NCBI GenBank assembly: GCA_013359135.1 | Contig: JABWCN010000004.1 | Coordinates: forward strand, 47,664 to 111,663 | DNA: 64,000 nucleotides | Direction: 5' to 3' | Source of the DNA: Pseudobdellovibrionaceae bacterium | GTDB taxonomy: Bacteria > Bdellovibrionota > Bdellovibrionia > Bdellovibrionales > Bdellovibrionaceae | Translations under genes and position numbers: made by a program | Notes under the pieces: generated by a model | Database searches by the model: none | What the model was told of the DNA's origin: nothing | The model's input: the letters and a program-made list of their open reading frames with translations, nothing else | Part shown: in pieces, positions 8,812-17,411 of the stretch | How the letters are laid out: every line of letters begins with the position of its first letter | How positions within the stretch are numbered: the first letter of the stretch is position 1

Positions 8812-11800
8812 TCTTTTTCCATTCAAAGTAATAAGTTTGCAATGTAGGAACAAAATATAAAGTAAAGAGCATGGAAACCCATAATCCACCAGCTACACTT
8901 ATCCCTAAAGGTTGTAGAATTTTTCCTCCGGAACCAAAACCCAAAGCAATTGGTAACATTCCTAATACAGTAGTTAATGAGGTCATTAATATAGGTCGCA
9001 ATCTTGCTTTTGAAGCCTCTACTGCTGCTTTACGTGGTGATAAACCTCTAGACTTTAACTCCTTTATGAAATCAACTAAGATAATGGAGTTGGCAACTGA
9101 AATGCCATTAAGTAAAATAACCCCCAACGCTGAGTTTAAAGAGAGGTTACTCTTAAAGAGAGTCAATGAGGTCAACGTTCCTAAAATTCCAAAAGGAATG
9201 GCTAATAAAATCAAAAAGCCATCAATCCAATTACCAAACAATAATACCATCAATAGGAAGATAAGTACTATTGAAATACCGACCGCATAAATTAATTGCT
9301 GAATCGAACTATGTAATTCCCATTCGGCATCTATAATCTCAACTTTAACTTGAGATTTACTTTTAAGCTCATCTTGAAATTTTTTTGTGGCTTGCCAAGC
9401 AAGTTCTTGGATTCTTTTTTTATCATTTCCCTCATCAATTCGCCCCAAAATAGAAATCAATCTTTTCCCATTTTCTCGATAAAACCCTTTTGGTTCTTCT
9501 TCAAAAGAAATTGAAGAGGTTGCAGATAAAGGGATGATTTTATTTTTTGCAGGAAAAGGCATAGACTTTAAGTTTTGTACAGTTTGTGTAAACTTTTTCG
9601 GAAACTGAATATTAACTGCTAATTTGCGAGACTCATTGCCATCTGTACTAACATTCATCAAAAAGTGACCAGCATGAGAATAATTAATATATCCAGCAAT
9701 TTCAGCAGAATCAAAGTTAGGTCTTAAAGTCTTAAAAAACACTGCTTGATCTGATGAGATATTTGGATAAACCTGAGTGTTTTTAAACCACTTCTCATCT
9801 AAAATTTTGTTATATAGATTCTCAGCTACAGCTCTAGTTTCTTGATCATTAGCCCCAGAAACATTCACAACATACTCCGCAGGATTAGGAATTGATAACT
9901 CTGAAGGATTCCAAATGAAAGTATTAATTTTCAAATTAGGCGAGTCAGGATAATCTCTCTCAACGGCCTGCTTGAGCCATTCGACATCATCTTTATTTTT
10001 TAGACGAACCATTATATTTCCCCAACCTCGTCCTACCTGTAAAAAAGTATAGGAAATTTTATCAGCATATTTTTCGCGTAGTTGGGTATCTATTTGGGAA
10101 TGTCCCTCATCAAAATCACTTATACTCTGCCAATCTTTAGAAGATGCAAAAACCATTAGCCAGTCTGTTGCAGGCTTGCCAATAATTTCTTTAGGCAATC
10201 TTGGTAAGGCCAGCGTAGTCATCAAAATTAAAGCAATTATGACAGAGGCTGAAACAGCAGCAACCCACTTCTTTCTTGCCATAAAAAATGACAAAGAAAT
10301 CTCATAAAAACTTTCCAACTTTAAAAGATATTTTTCAATAGGAGACTCAGAATGATCGTCAAACCAAGCTGACAAATGGTATCGAATTGTTGGTACTAAA
10401 ACTAGTGCTACAATTGCAGAAAGACCATGTGAAAAAATAACGGCTTTTGCAAGATCTCCAAGCAATGAATTCGTAAGACCTGTAGTGAAAATAATAGGGA
10501 AAAAGACAATTAATGATGCCAAGGTAGACACCAAAATTGGCTGATAAACTTCTCCCAGAGCAAAAATAATATTATCAAACTTATTTTTTTCTGGATGAAT
10601 TTTAAAATGCCTAAAAATATTTTCTATAACAACTACAGATGCATCAACATTCATTCCTGCAGATAAAGCCAGCCCACCCAATGAAATTAAATTGATATTC
10701 ATATTAAATAGCTTCATAAGAATAAATGCCATAATAATACTCAAAGGAATTTCAATAGCTGCTGTAATTACATTTTTTATCGAACCAATAAATAAAAACA
10801 AAATGAAAACTGCTAGGATAGCAGCAATAAAAACTTCACTGGCTACGTGTTTAACACTAGAATTTATAAAATCAGCAGGATTAACCAAAAATTTAAATTG
10901 CACGTCTGATGGCCAGGAAAGTTTATTTCTATCAACAATTTTAACTATTTCTTCGGACATAATTTTGACATTAGCTCCCGGCTTTGGCTCTGCCATCAAA
11001 ATCATAGATTCTGCTCCAGATGTTCTAAATATATTTCCAGAATTTTCTGGCGACATTTTTTTAATTTCAGCAATATCCCGAAGAAAAACAATTTGATTCC
11101 CTTTTGTATAAAAAGAAAAATTTTCTAAATCTTTAAGTGACTTTATCTGCCTCTCAAAAAAAATTTGCATTTTCCGATCTTGATACTCTATTCTTCCACC
11201 TTGAAACTCTTGATTTGATTTTTTTAAAACATCTTCCACTTCCTGTGGAGTCAAACCAAATTGTGATAGCTTCTCAGGCTGTAATTCCACAACTACTTGC
11301 TTCTCTAAAGGATTATACAAAAATGTATTCTGCACTTGCTTAACTGCTGAAACCTCGGGTTCTAGAGATGGTTTCAAAATTTCGTATATCTCATCTGTTG
11401 ATCGTGTTTGACTATAAAACGAAAGTGCTACAAAAGTTCTGTTTTCAGACCATTTATAGACATTATAGCTTTGTCTCATTAGTTCGGGAAAACTTGCACT
11501 TAAACCTGACATGACTTCTTTGACCTTACTTAATGCAAGATCACCGTTAACTTCCCAATCAAAATCTAATTTGTAGCTAATAGCTCCAAAATCATATTCA
11601 GCTTTAAAATTATTAATTTTTAAATCTATTGAACGCAACTGAGATTCAATAGTTGAACCATACAATTGATAAAATTCATTCGGAGTTGATGAAAACAGTG
11701 GAATATCCACCTTAACGGTTACTTTCGATGAATTAGGAAATAAAGAAATCGGTAAATTAAAACCACAAAATATTCCGACTAAAGCAAATGTGCCTAGAAG

Positions 11801-11839
11801 CAAATAAACCCTTAAAGGGTTTCTAATTAGGAATTTCAT
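8783..11839 (-). CDS. RND-family efflux pump, inner-membrane subunit
   Basis: 1018 residues with the RND layout: TM1 at about 10-30, a large periplasmic loop to about 330, TMs 2-6, a short cytoplasmic loop, TM7, a second loop, and TMs 8-12. In TM4 the sequence GMNVDASVVVIEN keeps one Asp where AcrB has two, and in TM10 SVANSIILVDF lacks the AcrB Lys940 equivalent. This matches a subset of RND pumps with a single acidic relay residue. Substrate unknown. It overlaps the adaptor gene by 17 bases and the TolC-like gene by 29. Confidence 0.92.
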   Translation of the reverse strand: MKFLIRNPLRVYLLLGTFALVGIFCGFNLPISLFPNSSKVTVKVDIPLFSSTPNEFYQLYGSTIESQLRSIDLKINNFKAEYDFGAISYKLDFDWEVNGDLALSKVKEVMSGLSASFPELMRQSYNVYKWSENRTFVALSFYSQTRSTDEIYEILKPSLEPEVSAVKQVQNTFLYNPLEKQVVVELQPEKLSQFGLTPQEVEDVLKKSNQEFQGGRIEYQDRKMQIFFERQIKSLKDLENFSFYTKGNQIVFLRDIAEIKKMSPENSGNIFRTSGAESMILMAEPKPGANVKIMSEEIVKIVDRNKLSWPSDVQFKFLVNPADFINSSVKHVASEVFIAAILAVFILFLFIGSIKNVITAAIEIPLSIIMAFILMKLFNMNINLISLGGLALSAGMNVDASVVVIENIFRHFKIHPEKNKFDNIIFALGEVYQPILVSTLASLIVFFPIIFTTGLTNSLLGDLAKAVIFSHGLSAIVALVLVPTIRYHLSAWFDDHSESPIEKYLLKLESFYEISLSFFMARKKWVAAVSASVIIALILMTTLALPRLPKEIIGKPATDWLMVFASSKDWQSISDFDEGHSQIDTQLREKYADKISYTFLQVGRGWGNIMVRLKNKDDVEWLKQAVERDYPDSPNLKINTFIWNPSELSIPNPAEYVVNVSGANDQETRAVAENLYNKILDEKWFKNTQVYPNISSDQAVFFKTLRPNFDSAEIAGYINYSHAGHFLMNVSTDGNESRKLAVNIQFPKKFTQTVQNLKSMPFPAKNKIIPLSATSSISFEEEPKGFYRENGKRLISILGRIDEGNDKKRIQELAWQATKKFQDELKSKSQVKVEIIDAEWELHSSIQQLIYAVGISIVLIFLLMVLLFGNWIDGFLILLAIPFGILGTLTSLTLFKSNLSLNSALGVILLNGISVANSIILVDFIKELKSRGLSPRKAAVEASKARLRPILMTSLTTVLGMLPIALGFGSGGKILQPLGISVAGGLWVSMLFTLYFVPTLQTYYFEWKKNDEIQKEKC

Positions 11840-12698
11840 GATTTTTCACACTAGACCTGATAACTTCTTCGCCATCTTTAACATGCTGTGAAGTTCTAGA
11901 AATATATTCTTCTCCGGAGGCAATTCCATTGACAACTTCTAATTGATCTTCGTAACGATCTCCTACTTTCAATTCAACAAGTTTCATTTTTCCTTCATAG
12001 ATTTTTCTGATAAAAACTTTTCCGTTTTTTCTTAAAAGATTAGACTCCGGTAGTAAAATCATTTTTTTGGCGGAAGCCATATATTCAATATATCCTTGAA
12101 TTCCAGACGTAGGCTTTTCTTTTTTATCAGTAAACTCAAAAAGTGCTTGTGAAGTTAAAGTGCCAAGATCTGGTGAGGGGGAAAGCCCCACAAGCTTTAC
12201 CTCTCTTTTTCCATCAGTGATGAAAAAAGCTTTGGATCCAATTTTTAATGAACTTACATCTTTAGCTGGAACTTGAACTTCTATAACTACTGACTTTGGA
12301 TCAGTCACTGTAAATAGTGTCATTCCTTTTTCAATAGAACTTCCTTCTAACACTTGAACTTTAGTTAATCTACCAGCTATAGGAGACCTTACAGCAAATG
12401 GCTTGTATTGATAAATTGGATCCGGATTTTCGATCCAAGCAATCACTTCATTTCTTTTTATCTCTTGACCCAACTGTTTAATAGTTTTTTTCAAAATACC
12501 GCTATTTTCTGCTAAAATAACTGACTGTTTTTGGCTTTTAGTCATAGCAGGAAAAGTAATCATTTTTTCAACTTCTTTTAACTGTGCTAATTCAACAACA
12601 ACCTCAGGTTTTTTAGTCATCGCTGTAGAAAATTCGGAGAAAATTAAAAAAATAAACAACACTTTTTGTATTTTTTTTATACCTTTGATGACATCCAT
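11823..12698 (-). CDS. RND periplasmic adaptor (membrane fusion protein)
   Basis: 291 residues with an N-terminal export segment (about 10-26). Two half-lipoyl motifs, GILKKTIKQLGQ at about 69 and SPIAGRLTKVQVLEG at about 105, lie close together, so the long alpha-hairpin of AcrA is missing, as in short adaptors. A beta-barrel and membrane-proximal domain follow. It would link the RND pump to the TolC-like channel. First gene of the three-gene operon. Confidence 0.85.
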   Translation of the reverse strand: MDVIKGIKKIQKVLFIFLIFSEFSTAMTKKPEVVVELAQLKEVEKMITFPAMTKSQKQSVILAENSGILKKTIKQLGQEIKRNEVIAWIENPDPIYQYKPFAVRSPIAGRLTKVQVLEGSSIEKGMTLFTVTDPKSVVIEVQVPAKDVSSLKIGSKAFFITDGKREVKLVGLSPSPDLGTLTSQALFEFTDKKEKPTSGIQGYIEYMASAKKMILLPESNLLRKNGKVFIRKIYEGKMKLVELKVGDRYEDQLEVVNGIASGEEYISRTSQHVKDGEEVIRSSVKNHEIPN

Positions 12699-12782
12699 GA
12701 GCAGCTATTACCAAACAACATCAACTAAGTTAAGTCATTTTATTTTAATTTAAAGAAGTTTGTGAAAATTACAGCTGACTTT

Positions 12783-13313
12783 TTAACGCCATGAAAATGA
12801 AGTCATCATTTGGTTACAATCTGACACTGTAACATTGAAGCTTGTCATAGAATCAATACATGTCATGATCACCACTTTTTTGTTTTTATGAAGGACTAAT
12901 TGCCGAATCTGTTGCCTTTTATTTCGATGAATAAAATCTATTAATAAAGCTTCGCCACCACCCAATGTCATATTTTTTGTAGCCAAAACTTCAAATCCAT
13001 ATTGAGGATACTCTTTCATCCACTTTTTTGCATAATCTTCGATGTTTTTATGCTTTCCAATTTCATCTTTTCTAATAGTTAACTTAGCTGATGAGTTTCC
13101 CTTAGGAATATACTGAAACGTTTCAAAAATTGAAATATTTCCATCAGGAACAATATGCCAGTTTAACTTTGAAGTAGTAAAACGAAAGCCATGACTAGCA
13201 AAAAAATTTCCTTCTGACGAGTCTGTCAAACTAGAAGTTGAAGACACAGGAAAGGGAGCAGCTAAAAGACCCATTGAAAAAAATAAAAAAAGTAAAAACA
13301 TACAATTAGCCAT
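12783..13313 (-). CDS. Secreted protein of unknown function
   Basis: About 176 residues, with a signal peptide ending near AAP. I prefer the ATG at 13313; a TTG two codons earlier (13319) lies closer to a GAGA sequence. The mature part is beta-rich, with strands resembling the PsbP/DcrB kind of single-domain fold (residues 45-175), but I do not recognise a family. Two Cys near the C-terminus (CIDSM and DCNQM) may pair. It lies downstream of the beta-propeller gene on the same strand. Confidence 0.6.
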   Translation of the reverse strand: MANCMFLLFLFFSMGLLAAPFPVSSTSSLTDSSEGNFFASHGFRFTTSKLNWHIVPDGNISIFETFQYIPKGNSSAKLTIRKDEIGKHKNIEDYAKKWMKEYPQYGFEVLATKNMTLGGGEALLIDFIHRNKRQQIRQLVLHKNKKVVIMTCIDSMTSFNVTVSDCNQMMTSFSWR

Positions 13314-13366
13314 AATCAAAGCATCTCATGAATGCTAAAACATAGCAATAGCAAGCCGACAAGCTA

Positions 13367-14443
13367 TCAAAAAACTTTCTTATTTTGAAATTTCTTGGCT
13401 TTTGTGGCTTTAGCAAGTGGACTGCAAGACGACGAAGTCATAAAATTAAGCGTTCCCATTTTAACTTTTCTACTACCTTGAACCTCCTCTACCCAGACGA
13501 AAGTCTGATCATCCAGTGGCGACGGAGATATTTTACTTATGCCATAGCTAGGAAAAACATAATTCAAAACCTCACACTTGTCGGCAAACCTATATGTTCT
13601 CAAAAAGGTTTTATTATCTTTTGATTCCAAATAACTTATTTGTGTAAAATCAGAATTTGCAAAAAAATCATGTTTCTTTAAATCTAATTCAGGCCCCTCA
13701 GTAACTTGATTGTTAAAATTTATCATAACCATTTTTTGTAACTTATCAGATACCTTTTCCATGATTAAAACATTATTGGAGTTATTAGTACTTAGCTCTA
13801 AAATCGTTTTTTTAGTTCTATAAATTTCTTTTTCAGAATGATTACTTAAGTTCTTAATAATAACAAGATGGAAGTCATCATATCTACGAACAAAAACTAT
13901 TTTAGGATCAATATGCTTATACAAAGTAGTGAACATCTCTGGCACCTGGTTTTCTGTGAGCTGCAGCGAATTATCTTCTTTTAGATCATACAGGTAAAGC
14001 TCCAGAAAACTCTCATCAATCAGTGACTCTTTTGGTTCTAATGATATTAACTCTTTACGTTTGTCAGTATCTGAAGAAAAAACAAAACTATCACTACCAA
14101 CAAAAACAGGATCTAAAATAGTACCACTCAAAAAAGTAACTTGCTTTACTTGAGAAGTATTTAAATCTTTTATAAAAATCTGCCGTTGTTCAGACAAAAA
14201 AGGGAAATAGCACCAAAAAATAAGTTTATCACCAGCAGAAGAAAAATGAGGCTGATCGCAACTCCAAGAACTCATACTTTCTTCAGAAAAACTTTTATCT
14301 CTTAGATAAGACAATTCTTTTTTAGAAACGAATGTAGTTTTTTCTTTATCTATATTTGTTGTGATTGGAATATTTCTACAAGAAACGTTCGTGTGAATTA
14401 AAAACAGAAAAAAAAATTGAAGTGTATGGCTAATGAATTTCAT
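13367..14443 (-). CDS. Lipoprotein with TolB-like beta-propeller
   Basis: 358 residues. An N-terminal hydrophobic stretch ends in a lipobox-like VSC at Cys22. The rest contains repeated PHFSSAGDKLIFW, DPVFVGSDSFVFSS and SYLESKDNKTFL blocks, each like a blade of a WD40-like/TolB propeller. Such proteins are periplasmic scaffolds. No enzyme motif is seen. It could form a short transcription unit with the secreted gene at 12783. Confidence 0.6.
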   Translation of the reverse strand: MKFISHTLQFFFLFLIHTNVSCRNIPITTNIDKEKTTFVSKKELSYLRDKSFSEESMSSWSCDQPHFSSAGDKLIFWCYFPFLSEQRQIFIKDLNTSQVKQVTFLSGTILDPVFVGSDSFVFSSDTDKRKELISLEPKESLIDESFLELYLYDLKEDNSLQLTENQVPEMFTTLYKHIDPKIVFVRRYDDFHLVIIKNLSNHSEKEIYRTKKTILELSTNNSNNVLIMEKVSDKLQKMVMINFNNQVTEGPELDLKKHDFFANSDFTQISYLESKDNKTFLRTYRFADKCEVLNYVFPSYGISKISPSPLDDQTFVWVEEVQGSRKVKMGTLNFMTSSSCSPLAKATKAKKFQNKKVF

Positions 14444-14507
14444 CTTATGACAAAGTAGTACTTAGGGTTAAAAAAGGCAACAATAGCACTAGACAATAGT
14501 ACTATCT

Positions 14508-15521
14508 TTACCTGGATTCTAATATTTTTTTTGTCATTGACGACGGTGAAAATTGATAAACCTCATCTTCAACAATCCATTTTGCATCATAATTTTCTGT
14601 AAGACTCCATTCAGATAAAATATTTTTTATTTGATTTTCTCTACAACCAATAAATTTCTTTGGTTTCGTCACATAAATATAATTATTTGTTATTGAGTGT
14701 TTAAATAGGAAGGCTTTAGGTTTTGTATTTAATACTTTTATCTTTCCAGGTAAAAACCAAATTTTTTTCAAAAATGGAAAGTTAGCATTTTTTATAAAGA
14801 GTAATTTTTTATTTTTTTCTAAAAGATACGGCTCAAATTGCCAAACCAGCATTTTCTTTTTTGGCTTTTTTAATGGCAATAAAGTTGAGATATTTTCTTT
14901 ATTTGCAACGCAACTTTGACTCCAAGGACATAAAACACATAAAGGTTTGTCTGGGGTACATACGGTAGCACCCAATTCCATCAATGCTTGGTTTACTATG
15001 CTTGGTTTATCATACTTAACTAGTTGATCAGCTTGCTCTTGTAAAACATGTCGCCCATTGGACTCCCACCACTTTACTTTTAAGCCAAACATTCTAGATA
15101 AAACGCGGATGACATTTCCATCAATCACACCAGTTTCTTGTTCAAAAACAATGCTAGAAACTGCTCTAGCAGTATATGGACCAAATCCGGGAAGTTCGAT
15201 TAGTTCTTCGTATTTCTGTAAAAAACCGTTCTGCTTAAAATATATTGCGCTTTTATGCAGATTTCTAGCTCTCGAATAGTAGCCTAGTCCAGCCCAATTT
15301 TCTAAAACTTTTTCCAAAGGAGCTTCCGCTAAACTCTGAACTGTCGGAAAATTTTTAATAAAACGTTCAAAATAAGGAATGACGGCAGCCACAGTGGTCT
15401 GCTGTAACATTACTTCTGAAATCCAAACAAAATAAGGATTCTTATTTTTTCTCCACGGCAATTCCCTTTTATTTTGTTCATACCACCGCGAAAGTTTTTT
15501 AACTTCTAAATTCAAACTCAT
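14508..15521 (-). CDS. mutY: A/G-specific adenine DNA glycosylase
   Basis: 337 residues. Catalytic Glu36 lies in ISEVMLQQT, the helix-hairpin-helix in ELPGFGPYTA, catalytic Asp134 in VIDGNVIRVL, and the iron-sulfur cluster is C188-x6-C195-x2-C198-x5-C204. A divergent C-terminal NUDIX-like domain (about 225-337) would recognise 8-oxoguanine. It removes A mispaired with 8-oxoG. The following gene on the strand is more than 60 bases away, so it may be the last gene of a unit with the DUF2007-like gene. Confidence 0.95.
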   Translation of the reverse strand: MSLNLEVKKLSRWYEQNKRELPWRKNKNPYFVWISEVMLQQTTVAAVIPYFERFIKNFPTVQSLAEAPLEKVLENWAGLGYYSRARNLHKSAIYFKQNGFLQKYEELIELPGFGPYTARAVSSIVFEQETGVIDGNVIRVLSRMFGLKVKWWESNGRHVLQEQADQLVKYDKPSIVNQALMELGATVCTPDKPLCVLCPWSQSCVANKENISTLLPLKKPKKKMLVWQFEPYLLEKNKKLLFIKNANFPFLKKIWFLPGKIKVLNTKPKAFLFKHSITNNYIYVTKPKKFIGCRENQIKNILSEWSLTENYDAKWIVEDEVYQFSPSSMTKKILESR

Positions 15522-15535
15522 TTTTTATCCTAGAA

Positions 15536-16015
15536 TTAAGAGCTCAGTACTTTAACAAAGTATATAACTTCTAAAATAGACAAAATCCAACTTATAATAA
15601 ATACTCCTAGAGCTATACTCCATTTTCCATGTTTTTTTATGCTCTCTGACAACTGAAAAAATTTACTTGTAGCAGCAATATTAAAAACTATCGGAAAAAA
15701 AATAACGGCCGTGCAATTCAAGAACAAAAATTTTTTAAACTGAGTTTTAAAATCATCGATTTGCTCTTTAGAAACTTCTTTATCTTCAAAAAAAGTTCTC
15801 TCTTCATTCCATTTATTAATAACCTCTATTGCATTTTTAAAATGAAGTTCATCTATATAAAATTGAAACGTTTGAGCAGATCCTCCCAAAAGAATAGAAG
15901 TGTATTCACGAGGTTTTTCAACTTTTCTAATTTTAAAATGATGCTTTTTTAGCTCATCTTCCAAAAAATCTGCCTGCCATGAGCTATATACTTGGATCAG
16001 TAAAACTTCTTTCAT
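15536..16015 (-). CDS. DUF2007-like domain protein with two membrane helices
   Basis: 159 residues. Residues 1-75 resemble the DUF2007 signal-transducer domain: a strand (VLLIQVYSS), a helix that scans an alternative position (DFLEDELKKHHF), and a final helix (KNAIEVINKWNEE). Two hydrophobic helices follow (about 95-118 and 130-155), so this small domain is likely tethered in the inner membrane. Its stop is 14 bases upstream of mutY. The role is unknown; the domain match is by pattern. Confidence 0.55.
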   Translation of the reverse strand: MKEVLLIQVYSSWQADFLEDELKKHHFKIRKVEKPREYTSILLGGSAQTFQFYIDELHFKNAIEVINKWNEERTFFEDKEVSKEQIDDFKTQFKKFLFLNCTAVIFFPIVFNIAATSKFFQLSESIKKHGKWSIALGVFIISWILSILEVIYFVKVLSS

Positions 16016-16066
16016 GATCTATTTAAAACAGAAATTCAACTAATTAGGAAGTGAATTATTAAATAT

Positions 16067-16750
16067 TTACCAAGGGAGTTCATTTCCCTGATAATTCAAA
16101 AACTTTCCACTATGGCAAAGAGCTTTTTCTGTTATCACTTTAAACAAGCCTTTAGTTGACTCTTCAATAGTTGTTGGAGCCTGCTCACCTCCCATATCTG
16201 TTTGTACCCAGCCTGGATGCAATGTGAGAAAAATAAAATTTTTAAACTCTATACTCAAGCATCGATGTAGCATATTCAAAGCTGCCTTTGAGATACGATA
16301 ATCGTAATAACCTCCACTTTGATTATCCTCAATAGAACCCATCAAACTAGTGATCTGACTTACAACTCCTCCTGACCTAAGAAATGGAAGGACAGTTTGA
16401 CATATCTTGAATGGATTTAAAGTGTTATTCTTGAAAACCTCTAAAACGTTTTCGGCTGAAGTAGTCAAAATAGAAGATGATTTTCCACCAATCACACCTG
16501 CATTGTTAATTAAAAAATCAATCTCTGAATGCGACGCTAGTACGTCTTGTAATTTTAAGTAATCTGAATCATTATTCAAATCCATTTTTACAAGTGTAAT
16601 TTGCTGATAAGTCTTTGCAAATTCAAGAAGTTCAGAAGAGGATTTTTCATGACGATATGTTGCAATTACATGAAAACCATTTTCCAAAAATCTTTGAACA
16701 AGACCGAATCCAATTCCTCTATTAGCTCCAGTAATAACTACTTTTCTCAT
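16067..16750 (-). CDS. Short-chain dehydrogenase/reductase
   Basis: 227 residues with a full Rossmann fold. The cofactor motif TGANRGIG is at about 6-13, NNAG at about 82, the catalytic Tyr and Lys in YRISK at about 150-154 with the Ser upstream in ITSLMGS, and HPGWVQTD near 180. Closest in shape to sniffer/C-factor-like carbonyl reductases. It is an NAD(P)-dependent oxidoreductase of unknown substrate, divergent from tag. Confidence 0.88.
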   Translation of the reverse strand: MRKVVITGANRGIGFGLVQRFLENGFHVIATYRHEKSSSELLEFAKTYQQITLVKMDLNNDSDYLKLQDVLASHSEIDFLINNAGVIGGKSSSILTTSAENVLEVFKNNTLNPFKICQTVLPFLRSGGVVSQITSLMGSIEDNQSGGYYDYRISKAALNMLHRCLSIEFKNFIFLTLHPGWVQTDMGGEQAPTTIEESTKGLFKVITEKALCHSGKFLNYQGNELPW

Positions 16751-16826
16751 AATTACACCTTTCTTAACTTGCCAATATCTTGTTGATGTTTAATGTTATA
16801 AGACTCTAGCATAAAGGTAACGTGAT

Positions 16827-17411
16827 ATGAAAATAAAAAAAAGCAATGATTACTGTCGCTGTGGGTGGTGTTTATCCGAACCTATTTACATTAAATATCA
16901 TGATGAAGAGTGGGGTGTTCCGATTGAAGACGATCGAGAACTTTTTGAGTTTTTGATTTTAGAGGGAGCTCAAGCTGGACTTAGTTGGTTGACCATATTG
17001 AAGCGTCGCAATGGATATAAAAAAGCTTTCGCTAATTTCAATCCAAAAAAAGTAGCTCGTTTTTCAGATAAAGATGTTATCGAATTACTCAAAAATGAAA
17101 ACATAATTAGAAATAGATTAAAAATAGAATCTACAATAACTAATGCCAAAGCTTTTTTAAAAATCCAAGAAGAGTTTGGCTCCTTTTATCACTACAGTTT
17201 AAGATTTATTGACGGCAAACCGATTATAAATAATCGTCGTTACCTAAAAGAAATTCCTCCAACAACTAAAGAGTCTGATGCTTTTAGCAAGGATTTAAAG
17301 CAACGAGGCTTTAAATTTGTTGGATCCAGAATAATCTACGCTCACATGCAAGCAGTAGGTATGGTTAACGATCATTTAATTTCTTGTTTTAGATACAGAG
17401 AGCTCACTTAA
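16827..17411 (+). CDS. tag: DNA-3-methyladenine glycosylase I
   Basis: 194 residues. The N-terminal RCGWC and KYHDEEWGVP motifs, the central EGAQAGLSWLTIL, and the C-terminal VNDHLISCFRY supply the Cys/His zinc ligands and base-binding pocket of Tag. It excises 3-methyladenine from alkylated DNA. Its TAA overlaps the ATG of the next gene (TAATG), so the two are translationally coupled. Confidence 0.95.
   Translation: MKIKKSNDYCRCGWCLSEPIYIKYHDEEWGVPIEDDRELFEFLILEGAQAGLSWLTILKRRNGYKKAFANFNPKKVARFSDKDVIELLKNENIIRNRLKIESTITNAKAFLKIQEEFGSFYHYSLRFIDGKPIINNRRYLKEIPPTTKESDAFSKDLKQRGFKFVGSRIIYAHMQAVGMVNDHLISCFRYRELT

Noticed and set aside
8871..9290. 139-codon plus-strand frame inside the RND pump gene
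   Set aside because: Antisense to a conserved pump with matching motifs; no ribosome site.
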